This document shows, piece by piece, positions 54,302 to 62,784 of a stretch of 64,000 nt of DNA. The stretch's first letter is position 1. Each line of letters opens with the position of its first letter. The position numbers and the translations under genes were made by a program. The stretch comes from Streptomyces globisporus (lineage in GTDB: Bacteria > Actinomycetota > Actinomycetes > Streptomycetales > Streptomycetaceae): assembly GCA_014649555.1 (NCBI GenBank), contig BMTG01000005.1:310001-374000 (forward strand). Direction: 5' to 3'. The notes beneath the pieces were generated by a model. That model ran no database searches and was not told where the DNA came from. It saw only the letters and a list, made by a program, of their open reading frames with translations.

Positions 54302-54949
54302 ATGAATCTCCGCATGATCGGTCTCACGGCAGCCGTGGTGTGCGGAAGTCTCGTTCCGCTGGTTGCTTCCGCGGATCCCGCCGTTGCTCCGGATGCCGTA
54401 TCGGCTGATCCGGTCGCCGGGAAATCATCTGGCGGATCGCCAGAAAGTCGTAGGCCAAAGGTTTCTGATCGGCTATCCGGAGATGATCCCGCCGCCCTTT
54501 CTTCGGCATTGCCGAAATCACCATCGGGAATGAGCGCGGAAGCCGGTTCCCTGTCCGAGTTTGATCGCTCGGATGCGGCGGCGTGGGAACGGTCGGGTAC
54601 GGCGGCACGGTGCGGGCCCGAGGTGGTCGCACCGGAGGGTGTCGAGGCGCAGACCTGTGTCATGACCCGGGGAGACACGGTGTGGGCGCGCCTCTACTAC
54701 CGGAACGCGACCGGTGAGGAACTCCGTTCCGTGCTCACCCTGATGGGGCCGGGCGGGCGGACCGTGGAGCTGCACTGCGCACCGGCCGCGCACGACGAGC
54801 CGGACACCTGTGAGACACCGCGCGTCCCCTCCTCGGGCCCGCCCGGATCCGCCGCGGCGATCGCGGAGTTCGTGGGCGCGGGGCCGGTGGAGGAGGCGCC
54901 GTTGCTGCTGCGCGCCGGATCGGAACGGGCACCGGACTCCAGGGGCTGA
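54302..54949 (+). CDS. Secreted protein of unknown function
   Basis: A 215-residue exported protein. A signal peptide (MNLRMIGLTAAVVCGSLVPLV, cleaved after ASA near residue 22) is followed by a low-complexity region of about 70 residues and a C-terminal domain. The C-terminal domain has cysteines in RCGPEV, QTCVM, LHCAP and DTCETP, probably two disulfides. No family is recognised. The start at 54302 follows AGGTGG. Codons in the 54360-54560 stretch use A/T in third position far more than neighbouring genes, suggesting a recently acquired or weakly constrained linker. It is a single gene with a strong terminator. Confidence 0.7.
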   Translation: MNLRMIGLTAAVVCGSLVPLVASADPAVAPDAVSADPVAGKSSGGSPESRRPKVSDRLSGDDPAALSSALPKSPSGMSAEAGSLSEFDRSDAAAWERSGTAARCGPEVVAPEGVEAQTCVMTRGDTVWARLYYRNATGEELRSVLTLMGPGGRTVELHCAPAAHDEPDTCETPRVPSSGPPGSAAAIAEFVGAGPVEEAPLLLRAGSERAPDSRG

Positions 54950-55025
54950 GGAACGGGCCCTGTCACCGGAGGCCGAGCGCGCGCCCGGGGGTGTCACGGG
55001 GCGGGCCGCAGCCGGGAACGAGGAC

Positions 55026-55065
55026 GCCCGGTCGCTGGCGACGGGGGATGCACCAGCGACCGGGC
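55026..55065 (+). terminator. Terminator after the secreted-protein gene
   Basis: A 13-bp perfect stem (55026-55038 with 55053-55065) and a 14-nt loop, followed by TTCT, lie 77 bp after the stop codon at 54949. Confidence 0.8.
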
Positions 55066-55189
55066 TTCTAGAACCGTAACAAGAGATCTGCTGTTCGCAA
55101 ATTCGATCTCGCCTGTAGGGACGCGTATTTACTTACGAGTACGGGGAGTTGTGACGCGGGTCACCGTCTGCGGCGTCCTGGTGTCACTG

Positions 55190-56155
55190 TCAGCTGAGGG
55201 TCACCTGACGGTTGGTGAGACCGCCCCGGGCGCGCCGTTCCTCGGCGGTGAGCGGGGCGTCGGACGCGAGCGCCGTGGCCAGTCGCTCGGCGAACTCGAC
55301 CGCGGGCTTCTCGCAGGCCTCGGCCCCCATCGAACTCGGCAGGTCCCAGACGGGGACCACGAGACCGTGCGCCCGGAACGAGCCGACCAGCCGGGTGTCG
55401 TCGCCGAGCGAGGAGGTGCCCGCGGCGTGCAGCCGGGCGAGCGCGTCGAGGAGCTGCTCCTCGGGGTGCGGCATGACCCAGCGCAGGTGGTTCTTCTCCG
55501 GGGTCTCGCACCAGTACGCGGCGTCGACGCCGGACAGCAGCGTCGTCGGGATCGCGGCGGCGTTCGCACGCTCCAGCGACGCGGACACCTCGGCGGTGGC
55601 GTTCTCCGCGTCCGGCACCCAGAACTCGAACCCGGAGTGCACCTCCGGCGCGAAGGCGGCGTCCGGGGCGAGGAGGTCCTGGAGGCGCGGACCGTCGGCC
55701 GGTACGCGGCGGGCGGCGACCGGGGTGCCGGGCTCGGCCTCCAGGGCGCGCTGGAGGGTGTCCGCGAGGTCGCGGCTGAGGTCGCCGGAGGAGGTGTCGT
55801 TCTGCAGGGCGAGCAGGACGGAACCGTCGTCGCGGCGCAGCGCCGGCCAGGCCATCGGCAGGACCGTCGCGAGCTTCACCGACGGAACCCCGTCGGGCAG
55901 CTCGTCCTTGAGGGTCAGCTCGACCGTGGCGGCGGGCACCAGCTCGCGCAGCGCGACCCAGTCGCACTCGCCCGCCAGTCCCTCGAAGGGGCGATGCACG
56001 AGCTCGGTCACGGCCTGGGCGGCGGCGCGACCGTGACACGCCTTGTAACGGCGGCCCGATCCGCACGGGCAGGGCTCACGGGCCCCGACGACCGGGATCT
56101 CACCGTCCTTGAGCTGCTGCTTCCCGGCCTTGGACTGAGGGCGCTTCTTGGCCAT
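55190..56155 (-). CDS. SEC-C zinc-motif protein with DUF5926 domain
   Basis: A 321-residue protein. After a basic leader (MAKKRPQSKAGKQQLKDGE) comes a SEC-C zinc-binding motif, CPCGSGRRYKACHG (about 28-41), like the C-terminal tail of SecA. The rest (about 45-321) is the actinobacterial DUF5926 region. The SEC-C motif suggests contact with ribosomes, SecB-like partners or nucleic acid; the actual role is unknown. The ATG at 56155 follows GGGAGAATG. It is read leftward with 154 bp between it and the ATP-binding gene upstream. Confidence 0.85.
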   Translation of the reverse strand: MAKKRPQSKAGKQQLKDGEIPVVGAREPCPCGSGRRYKACHGRAAAQAVTELVHRPFEGLAGECDWVALRELVPAATVELTLKDELPDGVPSVKLATVLPMAWPALRRDDGSVLLALQNDTSSGDLSRDLADTLQRALEAEPGTPVAARRVPADGPRLQDLLAPDAAFAPEVHSGFEFWVPDAENATAEVSASLERANAAAIPTTLLSGVDAAYWCETPEKNHLRWVMPHPEEQLLDALARLHAAGTSSLGDDTRLVGSFRAHGLVVPVWDLPSSMGAEACEKPAVEFAERLATALASDAPLTAEERRARGGLTNRQVTLS

Positions 56156-56309
56156 GGTGGGCATTCTCCCGATTGCGACAGTGCGGACTCGGCGCGAGCC
56201 TAGCCGCCCGGGGAGCCGTGCCCCGTCCACGTACGCGACCGGGCCTCGCCGTCCGCCCCGCCGGCAGACGCTCGCGGGCCCGTCCGGGCCAAGCCCTTCG
56301 CCCGGGCTC

Positions 56310-56897
56310 TCAGCCCACGTCGTCGAGGACGTCGGAGAAGTCCAGACCCTCGAACCCGGTGAGCCCGCCGACGCCGTTCCCGGCGACATGGTTCGTACCG
56401 CGGCCGTTCCTGCTGGAGCCGTTCGTTGCGGAGCCGCTGCCTCCGATGCCGGGCGGCTTCCTGGACGAGACCAGGGCCCAGACGGTGACCTCGCCGGGTG
56501 CGTCGTCCCGTACGCCCCACTCCTGGGCCAGGGCGCTGATGATGTTGAGGCCCCGGCCGCCGCGTGCCGTCACCGAAGGGGTGGCCGGAACCGGGCGGGT
56601 CGGGCCACCGCCGTCCGTGACCTCCACGGTGAGCCCGCCGCCGGTGTCCACCCGCCAGGCGGCGCGGATGTCCCCGTCGCCGACGTCGGTGTGCCGTCCG
56701 AGCGGCCTGCCGTGCCGGCAGGCGTTGCTGAGAAGTTCGGAAAGGATCAGAACAGCGTCGTCGACGACCGCGTCCGACACCCCGTTGCCGCGCAACTGCT
56801 CACGCATCCGGTGTCGTGCCTGCCCCACGCCGGCAGGACCATGAGGAATGGCCATGCTCGACGACGCGGGCACCTCTTGTGCCACCACCAACGCCAC
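56310..56897 (-). CDS. RsbW-like ATP-binding protein
   Basis: A 195-residue GHKL ATPase of the anti-sigma type. The N-box is LILSELLSNACRHG (about 49-62), the G1 box is VTDGGGPTRP (about 90-99) and a G2-like GGRGLNIISALAQEWGV follows. A Gly/Asn/Ser-rich tail ends in DFSDVLDDVG. The GTG start at 56897 has the near-perfect ribosome site AAAGGAGGTCTCGGGG. No partner sigma or antagonist gene adjoins it. It is the second such protein in this region, after the one at 49116. Confidence 0.88.
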   Translation of the reverse strand: MALVVAQEVPASSSMAIPHGPAGVGQARHRMREQLRGNGVSDAVVDDAVLILSELLSNACRHGRPLGRHTDVGDGDIRAAWRVDTGGGLTVEVTDGGGPTRPVPATPSVTARGGRGLNIISALAQEWGVRDDAPGEVTVWALVSSRKPPGIGGSGSATNGSSRNGRGTNHVAGNGVGGLTGFEGLDFSDVLDDVG

Positions 56898-57079
56898 CCC
56901 CGAGACCTCCTTTGCCCCACGCCACGGGTTGGATGCCCCACCGGGCTGGACCGGAAACCGGCCAATGGGCTGCGGGTGACGCACTCGTAACGATCGAACG
57001 CGCAGCGAATGCGCCGGAGCACACCCCGTAACGGTCGAGGTCGGGGGCGCGGAGCGTCCTCTTCCGTGCTGATTCCGGA

Positions 57080-57916
57080 CTAAATGCGACCCAGTTGCGA
57101 CAGAACCTGCTTCGGGCGGTTGGTGATGATCGCTTCGACGCCGAGTTCGGCGCACAGCTCGACGTCGGCCGGTTCGTTCACGGTCCACACGTGCACCCGG
57201 TGCCCCGCGCGGTGCAGCCGCTCGATGTACCCGGGGTGGCTGCGCACGATCCGCATGCCGGGCCCCGCGATCCGGGTCCCGGCGGGCAGCCGCCCGTCGC
57301 GCATGCGGGGGGAGACGAACTGCATCAGGTAGACCGTGGGCAGGGTGGGGGCGGCCGCCTGGACGCGGTGGAGGGAGCGGGCGGAGAAGCTCATGATGCG
57401 GATGGGCGAGGGCCCGTCGGCGGGCGGATCGGCCAGCCCGAAGCGCTTCAGCAGCTGCAGGAGCCGCTCCTCGACCTGCCCGGCCCAGCGGGTGGGGTGC
57501 TTCGTCTCGATGGCCAGCTGCAGATTCCGCCCGGTGGCCCGCACCTCGGTGAAGAGCTCCAGGAGCCGTTCCAGGGTGAGTACGGAGGTGAGCTCGCCCG
57601 GCACCGGATCCCAGTCGGGCGACTCCTCGTGGTCCTTCCAGGAGCCGAAGTCGAGGGCGGCGAGGTCGGCGAGCTCCAGGGCGGACACGGCGCCGCGCCC
57701 GTTGGACGTACGGTTCACCCGCCGGTCGTGGACGCAGACGAGGTGGCCGTCTGCGGTGAGCCGGACATCGCATTCCAGGGCGTCGGCACCGTCCTCGATC
57801 GCCTTGCGGTAGGCGGCGAGGGTGTGCTCGGGGGCGTCGTCGGAGGCCCCGCGGTGGGCGATGACCTGGATGGAGGTGTGCGCGCTGCGCTGCCGTGCGT
57901 GGGTCACCCGGGCCAT
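57080..57916 (-). CDS. Glycerophosphodiester phosphodiesterase
   Basis: A 278-residue TIM-barrel GDPD enzyme hydrolysing glycerophosphodiesters to glycerol-3-phosphate and an alcohol. The catalytic HRGASDDAPEHTLAAYRKAIEDGADALECDVRLTADG region (about 21-57) provides the two histidines and metal-binding E and D; VHDRRVNRTSNG follows. The C-terminal block is VWTVNEPADVELCAELGVEAIITNRP. No signal peptide is present, so it is cytoplasmic. The start at 57916 is preceded by a weak GGCGGTG. It is divergent from the HtrA-like protease. Confidence 0.93.
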   Translation of the reverse strand: MARVTHARQRSAHTSIQVIAHRGASDDAPEHTLAAYRKAIEDGADALECDVRLTADGHLVCVHDRRVNRTSNGRGAVSALELADLAALDFGSWKDHEESPDWDPVPGELTSVLTLERLLELFTEVRATGRNLQLAIETKHPTRWAGQVEERLLQLLKRFGLADPPADGPSPIRIMSFSARSLHRVQAAAPTLPTVYLMQFVSPRMRDGRLPAGTRIAGPGMRIVRSHPGYIERLHRAGHRVHVWTVNEPADVELCAELGVEAIITNRPKQVLSQLGRI

Positions 57917-58117
57917 GGTGTCACCGCCGTGGGGGTGGCTGAGCACATGTCACCCTGGAGGTCTGTTTTGTCGGATGTAAAGATTGGTGTGCGGATGCAC
58001 AGGTCCTGCTTACAGTGGCCCGACGCGTTGTGGGAAAAGCTGACCGCAGACACGTGCACAGCGGATTTCTTGCCGAATGCCGACTGGATGCCGAGTGGAA
58101 CCGAGGAGTAAAGAGCT

Positions 58118-59845
58118 GTGAGCACCGAGAACGAGGGCAACGAGGACCGCGCCGTACCGGCCGTGCCGTCCGTACCTCCCGTGCCGGCCGAGACTCCTGA
58201 ACCGGCCACCGACGAAACCACGTCCCTGCCGCGGACTCCCGCGGCCCCGGACGAGCCCGCGCACGACACGGCGCGTCTGCCGGTGCACGACACGGGCACG
58301 ACGCCGGGCGCTGACGGCGTATCCGGCGCGTCCGGCGCGGGTGCCCCGGCCGCCGCTCCGGCGCACGCGGAGGCGCCGCGCCACAACCCGACGCACCAGG
58401 GCGCTCCGGGATCTGCGGGCGCGCCGGCATACGGCCAGGGCGCCGCGCACCCGACCCCGAACCAGCCGCCACAGCCGCCGCAGCACCCCCCGTACGGATC
58501 GAACCCCGCATACGGAGCGGAGCCCGACCTCCCCGCGGGCGCCGCTTCCTGGCCGCCGCCCCCGCCCGCCGTCCCGTCGTACGCCGGCGGGGACGCCGGT
58601 CACACGGCGGGCCACGCTGCCGGTCACGCGTCCGGCGGTATCGGCAACGGCGGCGGCCACGGCCCGGTCTGGGGCGCTCCGGTCCCGCCCGGCACGGACC
58701 CCGCGGGCGGCGGCAGGAGCGGCAGGAGCAAGGCCGGCGGCCTGGTGGCGGCCGTGGCCGTGGCGGCGCTCGTCGCGGGTGGCGTCGGCGGCGCCCTCGG
58801 TTTCTGGGCGGCCGACCGCAACGACAACGGCTCCTCCGGCAGCTCGACCACGGTCTCGGCGTCGGACACCCCGAAGGACCTGAAGCGCCCGGCGGGCACG
58901 GTGGCCGGGGTCGCGGCGAAGGCGCTCCCCAGCGTGGTCACCATCGACGCACAGGGCGGCGAGGGCGAGGGCGGCACGGGCACCGGCTTCGTGTACGACA
59001 AGGAAGGCCACCTCCTCACCAACAACCACGTGGTGGCCTCCGCCGCGGAGTCCGGCGAACTGTCGGCGACCTTCTCCGACGGCAAGAAGTACGCCGCCGA
59101 GGTGGTCGGCCGGGCGCAGGGCTACGACGTGGCCGTGCTGAAGCTGAAGAACCCGCCTGCGGGTCTGACGCCCCTCCCCCTCGGCAACTCGGAGGGCGTC
59201 GCGGTGGGCGACTCGACGATCGCGATCGGCGCGCCCTTCGGCCTGTCGAACACGGTCACCACGGGCATCATCAGCGCGAAGAACCGCCCGGTGGCGTCCG
59301 GGGACGGCCAGAGCAACAAGAACTCGTACATGAGCGCCCTGCAGACCGACGCATCGATCAACCCGGGCAACTCCGGCGGCCCGCTGCTGGACGCGACGGG
59401 CGCGGTCATCGGCATCAACTCGGCGATCCAGTCGACCGGCGGCGGCCTCGGCCAGTCCCAGGCGGGCTCGATCGGCCTCGGCTTCGCGATCCCGATCAAC
59501 CAGGCCAAGAACGTCGCCGAGCAACTGATCAAGACCGGCAAGCCGGTCTACCCGGTGATCGGCGCGACGGTGACGATGGAGGAGAAGACCGGCGGCGCGG
59601 CGATCTCCGCCGAGGGCGCGGGCGGCACCCCCGCCGTCACCCCGAACGGCCCGGCGGCCAAGGCGGGCCTGAAGGCGGGCGACGTGATCACGAAGTTCAA
59701 CGACACCGTGATCGACAGCGGCCCGACCCTGATCGGCGAGATCTGGACCCGCAAGCCGGGCGAGAAGGTGACCCTGACGTACGAGCGCGACGGCAAGGAG
59801 GCCACGGCCGAAGTCACCCTGGGCCAGCGCGAGGGCGACAGCTGA
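58118..59845 (+). CDS. HtrA/DegP-like membrane-anchored serine protease with PDZ domain
   Basis: A 575-residue trypsin-like protease. A long disordered Pro/Ala/Gly/His-rich cytoplasmic N-terminus (about 1-205) precedes one transmembrane helix (about 210-232). The protease domain has the catalytic triad H304 (NNHVV), D337 (YDVAVLKL) and S419 (NPGNSGGPL). A C-terminal PDZ domain (about 475-565) recognises exposed C-termini. It acts outside the membrane in protein quality control or regulated proteolysis. The GTG start at 58118 follows GAGGAG. The N-terminal extension is much longer than in E. coli DegP. Confidence 0.93.
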   Translation: MSTENEGNEDRAVPAVPSVPPVPAETPEPATDETTSLPRTPAAPDEPAHDTARLPVHDTGTTPGADGVSGASGAGAPAAAPAHAEAPRHNPTHQGAPGSAGAPAYGQGAAHPTPNQPPQPPQHPPYGSNPAYGAEPDLPAGAASWPPPPPAVPSYAGGDAGHTAGHAAGHASGGIGNGGGHGPVWGAPVPPGTDPAGGGRSGRSKAGGLVAAVAVAALVAGGVGGALGFWAADRNDNGSSGSSTTVSASDTPKDLKRPAGTVAGVAAKALPSVVTIDAQGGEGEGGTGTGFVYDKEGHLLTNNHVVASAAESGELSATFSDGKKYAAEVVGRAQGYDVAVLKLKNPPAGLTPLPLGNSEGVAVGDSTIAIGAPFGLSNTVTTGIISAKNRPVASGDGQSNKNSYMSALQTDASINPGNSGGPLLDATGAVIGINSAIQSTGGGLGQSQAGSIGLGFAIPINQAKNVAEQLIKTGKPVYPVIGATVTMEEKTGGAAISAEGAGGTPAVTPNGPAAKAGLKAGDVITKFNDTVIDSGPTLIGEIWTRKPGEKVTLTYERDGKEATAEVTLGQREGDS

Positions 59846-59931
59846 CCGGCTAGGCTGTCCCACGCGTCGAACCGGCCCCTCGCGGGCCTGACGGCCCGTC
59901 GGCTTGCACAGCGACCGGTCCGCCGACGCGG

Positions 59932-60018
59932 GGTGGGTTGCCCGAGCGGCCTAAGGGAACGGTCTTGAAAACCGTCGTGGCAGCGATGTCACCGTGGGTT
60001 CAAATCCCACACCCACCG
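59932..60018 (+). tRNA. tRNA-Ser(UGA)
   Basis: An 87-nt class II tRNA. The acceptor arms GGTGGGT (59932-59938) and ACCCACC (60011-60017) pair, with discriminator G at 60018. The anticodon loop CTTGAAA sits between ACGGT and ACCGT and gives anticodon TGA. A long variable arm (GTGGCAGCGATGTCAC region) and the T arm GTGGGTTCAAATCCCAC are present. CCA is not encoded. Genes for tRNA-Ser are frequent integration sites for actinobacterial elements. Confidence 0.97.
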
Positions 60019-60026
60019 CAGGCGAG

Positions 60027-60061
60027 AGGCCCCTGACCAGCACGTATGGTCGGGGGCCTTT
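60027..60061 (+). terminator. tRNA-Ser terminator
   Basis: AGGCCCCTGACC (60027-60038) pairs with GGTCGGGGGCCT (60048-60059), with one G.U, around a 9-nt loop, followed by a T run. Confidence 0.85.
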
Positions 60062-60180
60062 GCCATGCCCGGTGACCGCCGGGCACCGCTGTTCCCCCTG
60101 GTTTCCCGCTCTATCGGGCACGGAAGGGGCACGCGGGGGGCACGGCTGGACCACGGCTTTGGAGGTGCCGGGGCTGCTCG

Positions 60181-60936
60181 TCAGCGGTTGATCGGGATCT
60201 CGTAGACGATCTCGCAGTGCGCTGCGGGCACCACGATGTCCGCTGTCTCCACGGGACGGCCGTCGTCGCTGTAGTACGTCCGCCGGATGTGCGTCACGAG
60301 CGCGGCTTTCTGGATGCCGAGTAGCGATGCCTCCTTGGCGGTCGCGTGCCGCGGCTCGGGCTGCTCCACCGCGTGGCTGATGGTGACTCCGATCGCGGCC
60401 ATGCGGTTCACGACCCCGGCCCCCGCGTGGGGGCCTCCCTCGGGGAGAACGACGAGGGTTCCGCCAGTGACGGCGTACGGCTCCCAACTCGTCGACAGCT
60501 GGACCGGCTTCCCGTCCGCAAGGAACTCGTAAGTGGTCCGCACGCACAGCTCGCCCTCAGCGATGCCGAGCCGCGTCGCGATCTCCGCCGGGGCGGGCAC
60601 CTTCGCGTCGGTCCGGCTTTCCCAGTCGCTCTGTAGGCGAAGGGCCTTCATGTCCTGGCGGAACGGGGACCCGCTGGGCTGCTCACGCGCCGACGACCGG
60701 ACGACTCTCACGCGCTCCCGGGGCTCGGCGACGTAGGTCCCCGATCCGGCCCGGCCTTCCAGCACGCCTTGGGAGATCAGCAACTCCTGTGCTCTGCGCA
60801 CCACGTTCTCGCCCACGCCGCACTCCTGGCCGATCTGGGCGCGGGATGGGAGACGGTCGCCCGGTTCCCAGACGTGCTCCGCGATGCGCTGCCGGAGTTC
60901 GTCGGCGATGCGGAGGTACGGCGGTTGCTCAGACAT
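60181..60936 (-). CDS. GntR-family regulator, HutC subfamily (UTRA domain)
   Basis: A 251-residue repressor-like protein. The N-terminal winged helix LRIADELRQRIAEHVWEPGDRLPSRAQIGQECGVGENVVRRAQELLISQGVLEGRAGSGTYV (about 8-69) is followed by a UTRA ligand domain with TTYEFLADGKPVQLSTSWEP and HIRRTYYSDDGRPVETADIV. It resembles the GntR regulators that control transfer genes on Streptomyces plasmids and integrated elements. The ATG at 60936 is 10 bp from the first of two CTAGT-ACTAG palindromes, which indicates autoregulation. It is divergent from the small-gene row. Confidence 0.9.
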   Translation of the reverse strand: MSEQPPYLRIADELRQRIAEHVWEPGDRLPSRAQIGQECGVGENVVRRAQELLISQGVLEGRAGSGTYVAEPRERVRVVRSSAREQPSGSPFRQDMKALRLQSDWESRTDAKVPAPAEIATRLGIAEGELCVRTTYEFLADGKPVQLSTSWEPYAVTGGTLVVLPEGGPHAGAGVVNRMAAIGVTISHAVEQPEPRHATAKEASLLGIQKAALVTHIRRTYYSDDGRPVETADIVVPAAHCEIVYEIPINR

Positions 60937-60945
60937 ATGGAAAAT

Positions 60946-60976
60946 CTAGTCCACTAGCTCTAATCTAGTTAACTAG
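60946..60976. promoter_or_regulatory. Twin palindromic operators for the divergent GntR regulator
   Basis: CTAGTCCACTAG (60946-60957) and CTAGTTAACTAG (60965-60976) share CTAGT-nn-ACTAG with centres 19 bp apart, about two helical turns. They fill the divergent gap of 78 bp between the GntR gene and the next gene, so one dimer pair could repress both directions. Confidence 0.75.
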
Positions 60977-61014
60977 CTTCACTGAAAGTGATCGCTGGCA
61001 ACGGAGGGTGTGCT

Positions 61015-61293
61015 GTGTCCGCTTCGGAAGTGACCGCGGCGGCTCTCGCCGCCCGCTTGTCTGCCGCTGGCCTCCGCCCGCGCGTGGAGGAGGACACCCA
61101 GTTCACGACGGTCGAGGCAGAAGTACCGGACACGCTCTCCGCCGCCTCATGGCGGGAGGTCCTGGACGCGGTGGCCGATGCCGATCGATTCGGGCTCGTG
61201 GCCACCAGCTTGAACGGCCGCACCTTATGGGCGGTCGTACGTAAAACGGCCCCCACGACAGGCGACGTCGGGGGACCGGGCTATCAGCGATAG
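61015..61293 (+). CDS. Small protein of unknown function, TTA-containing
   Basis: A 92-residue soluble protein (MSASEVTAAALAARLSAAG start) with mixed alpha/beta pattern and no recognised family. The GTG at 61015 has GGAGGG seven bases upstream; the frame opens at 60988 but without a better site. Codon 71 is TTA (61225-61227), the leucine codon read only by the bldA tRNA, so translation should wait for development or late growth. It is the first gene to the right of the GntR operators. The neighbours suggest an accessory element gene. Confidence 0.7.
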   Translation: MSASEVTAAALAARLSAAGLRPRVEEDTQFTTVEAEVPDTLSAASWREVLDAVADADRFGLVATSLNGRTLWAVVRKTAPTTGDVGGPGYQR

Positions 61294-61305
61294 GAGCTGA
61301 ACAGC

Positions 61306-61620
61306 ATGCTCAACCGTATCCGCCAAGCCATCGCGCGCACCAGAGCGCGGTGCTTCCCCAACGGCCGGCATCGCCGCCCCTTAGCGCCCTCCCAGCCACT
61401 GGCCTCTTCCACCTGCCCCGTGCCCGCTGACGCTTCGACCGTCACTTTGAGGCGGGCTGCGGTCGGCCCACTCCACCGTTACCCGCTGAGGGGAGAGGAC
61501 GTCGCGCTTGTCCGTCCGTACCTGCTGGCCTGGGAAGAGCAGCGTGCACGGACGCGCTCAGTGTTCATCGCCCCGCACCTGCCGGCCGATGCATGGTCGG
61601 CCCTCTCGGGGGCCCACTGA
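61306..61620 (+). CDS. Small basic protein of unknown function, TTA-containing
   Basis: A 104-residue Arg/Pro-rich protein (14 or so arginines in the first half: IRQAIARTRARCFPNGRHRRP). No family is recognised. The ATG at 61306 follows AGGAG. Codon 26 is TTA (61381-61383), so expression probably depends on bldA. Its stop codon overlaps the next start (TGATG). It begins a chain of six genes joined by overlaps. Confidence 0.65.
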   Translation: MLNRIRQAIARTRARCFPNGRHRRPLAPSQPLASSTCPVPADASTVTLRRAAVGPLHRYPLRGEDVALVRPYLLAWEEQRARTRSVFIAPHLPADAWSALSGAH

Positions 61621-61823
61621 TGCCTCCTCGCCGAGAACCGCACCCGACGGGCACGGCTTCCGTCCCCTACCGCTCGATCGCCTGCTGGATCGGGACGCAC
61701 CACTCCTGCACCGAGCCGTTCCCGCCTGCGGCGACGGACGACGTGCCGGTGATCTACGAGGTGTGCATCTGCCCGTGCCACTCGACACCCGACCCGTCCG
61801 TGCCCGTGAAGGTGACGGCATGA
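61620..61823 (+). CDS. Very small Cys/His-rich protein
   Basis: A 67-residue protein with ACW-GTHHSC-(19 residues)-VCICPCH, five cysteines and several histidines in the pattern of a small zinc-binding module. No family name is assigned. It starts at the ATG overlapping the previous stop and ends overlapping the next start (ATGA), so it is translationally coupled on both sides. Comparable tiny Cys-rich genes occur in Streptomyces integrative elements, from general knowledge. Confidence 0.6.
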   Translation: MPPRREPHPTGTASVPYRSIACWIGTHHSCTEPFPPAATDDVPVIYEVCICPCHSTPDPSVPVKVTA

Positions 61824-62044
61824 GGGCCCCAGCCCCCGGCGGTGCACTGGTCTCTTCCGTCGAGGTCACTGCGGCCACCGTGCAGCGCGGCGACATCATC
61901 GAACTCGGCGGTCAGGCCTGCCGAGTGAATGACCTCTTCCAGCTTCCCCAAGGTGCCAAGCAACTGGTCTTCGAGTCGGGCGAACTGCTGGCCATACACG
62001 CCCGCACCCGGCTCATCGCCCTGCGACTGCTGAGAAGGCGGTGA
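61820..62044 (+). CDS. Small protein of unknown function
   Basis: A 74-residue protein with a beta-rich pattern (VTAATVQRGDIIELGGQACRVNDLFQLPQGAKQLVFESGELLAIHARTRLIALRLLRRR). It resembles a short SH3-like or translation-factor-like barrel (compare KOW/EF-P N-domains), which is only a suggestion. Its start overlaps the preceding stop by ATGA and its stop overlaps the GntR start by GTGA. Function is unknown. Confidence 0.6.
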   Translation: MRAPAPGGALVSSVEVTAATVQRGDIIELGGQACRVNDLFQLPQGAKQLVFESGELLAIHARTRLIALRLLRRR

Positions 62045-62784
62045 CCGACTCCGTGTCCCGACGCCATCACGACATCGCCGACGACCTACGCCGCGAGATC
62101 ACGACGGGCAGCATCAAGCCTGGTGAACGCCTCCCGTCCGAAGCCGGCCTGGCCGCTCGGTACAGGGTCAGTACGGTGACCTTGCGACGTGCTCTCGCCG
62201 TGCTCCAGGGCGAAGGACTCGTCGAGAAGATCCACGGCAAGGGGAACTACGTCCGCAGTCCCCGCCGCAAGATCATGTACGTCGGAGGCTGGGGCACGCT
62301 GGACCCCTGGACCGCGGCTGAGCCAACGTTGCGCATCACGGTTCGCAGCACCACGGTTCCGGCCTCCGTGCACCTGACGACGCTGCTGAAGGTGCCAACG
62401 GGCAGCCCCCTCGCGGAGTACACCTGCCTCAGCCTCGAACACGGGTCACCGCAGGGCCTGGCCCGTATCTACATCCCGCGCGACCTGGCCCCGGCCGGAG
62501 TCCTCGACGACGACTCCGTGTGCCAGGAGGCAGCCACGAGATTCGCCGTCCTCGGCCCGTCGCCAGCCACCATCCGAGAGACGGTCTCCGCCCGCTCTCC
62601 CACCCCAGACGAAGCGTCGGCCCTCCGCATCGGAAACAACATGGCCGTTATAGCGATCACACGCATCGCCACCGACACCAACGGCCGCGTCGTTGAAGCC
62701 GCGCTCCTGGCCTTCCCGGGAGACCGAGTCGACGCCATCTTCACCGCCCACCACGTGCTCAACGAGAGGCCAACCCAAGGATGA
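62041..62784 (+). CDS. GntR-family regulator, HutC subfamily, second copy
   Basis: A 247-residue GntR/UTRA regulator. The winged helix HHDIADDLRREITTGSIKPGERLPSEAGLAARYRVSTVTLRRALAVLQGEGLVEKIHGKGNYV (about 9-71) precedes a UTRA domain (about 90-240). It is not a duplicate of the protein at 60181; the sequences differ throughout. The GTG start overlaps the upstream stop and its own stop overlaps the next gene's start (ATGA). It likely controls this operon or another part of the same element. Confidence 0.88.
   Translation: MTDSVSRRHHDIADDLRREITTGSIKPGERLPSEAGLAARYRVSTVTLRRALAVLQGEGLVEKIHGKGNYVRSPRRKIMYVGGWGTLDPWTAAEPTLRITVRSTTVPASVHLTTLLKVPTGSPLAEYTCLSLEHGSPQGLARIYIPRDLAPAGVLDDDSVCQEAATRFAVLGPSPATIRETVSARSPTPDEASALRIGNNMAVIAITRIATDTNGRVVEAALLAFPGDRVDAIFTAHHVLNERPTQG

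Noticed and set aside
59932-60020. tRNA-Ser as a proven attachment site of an intact integrative element
   Set aside because: No integrase gene and no second copy of the tRNA 3' end occur within the window. The idea is kept only as a possibility.
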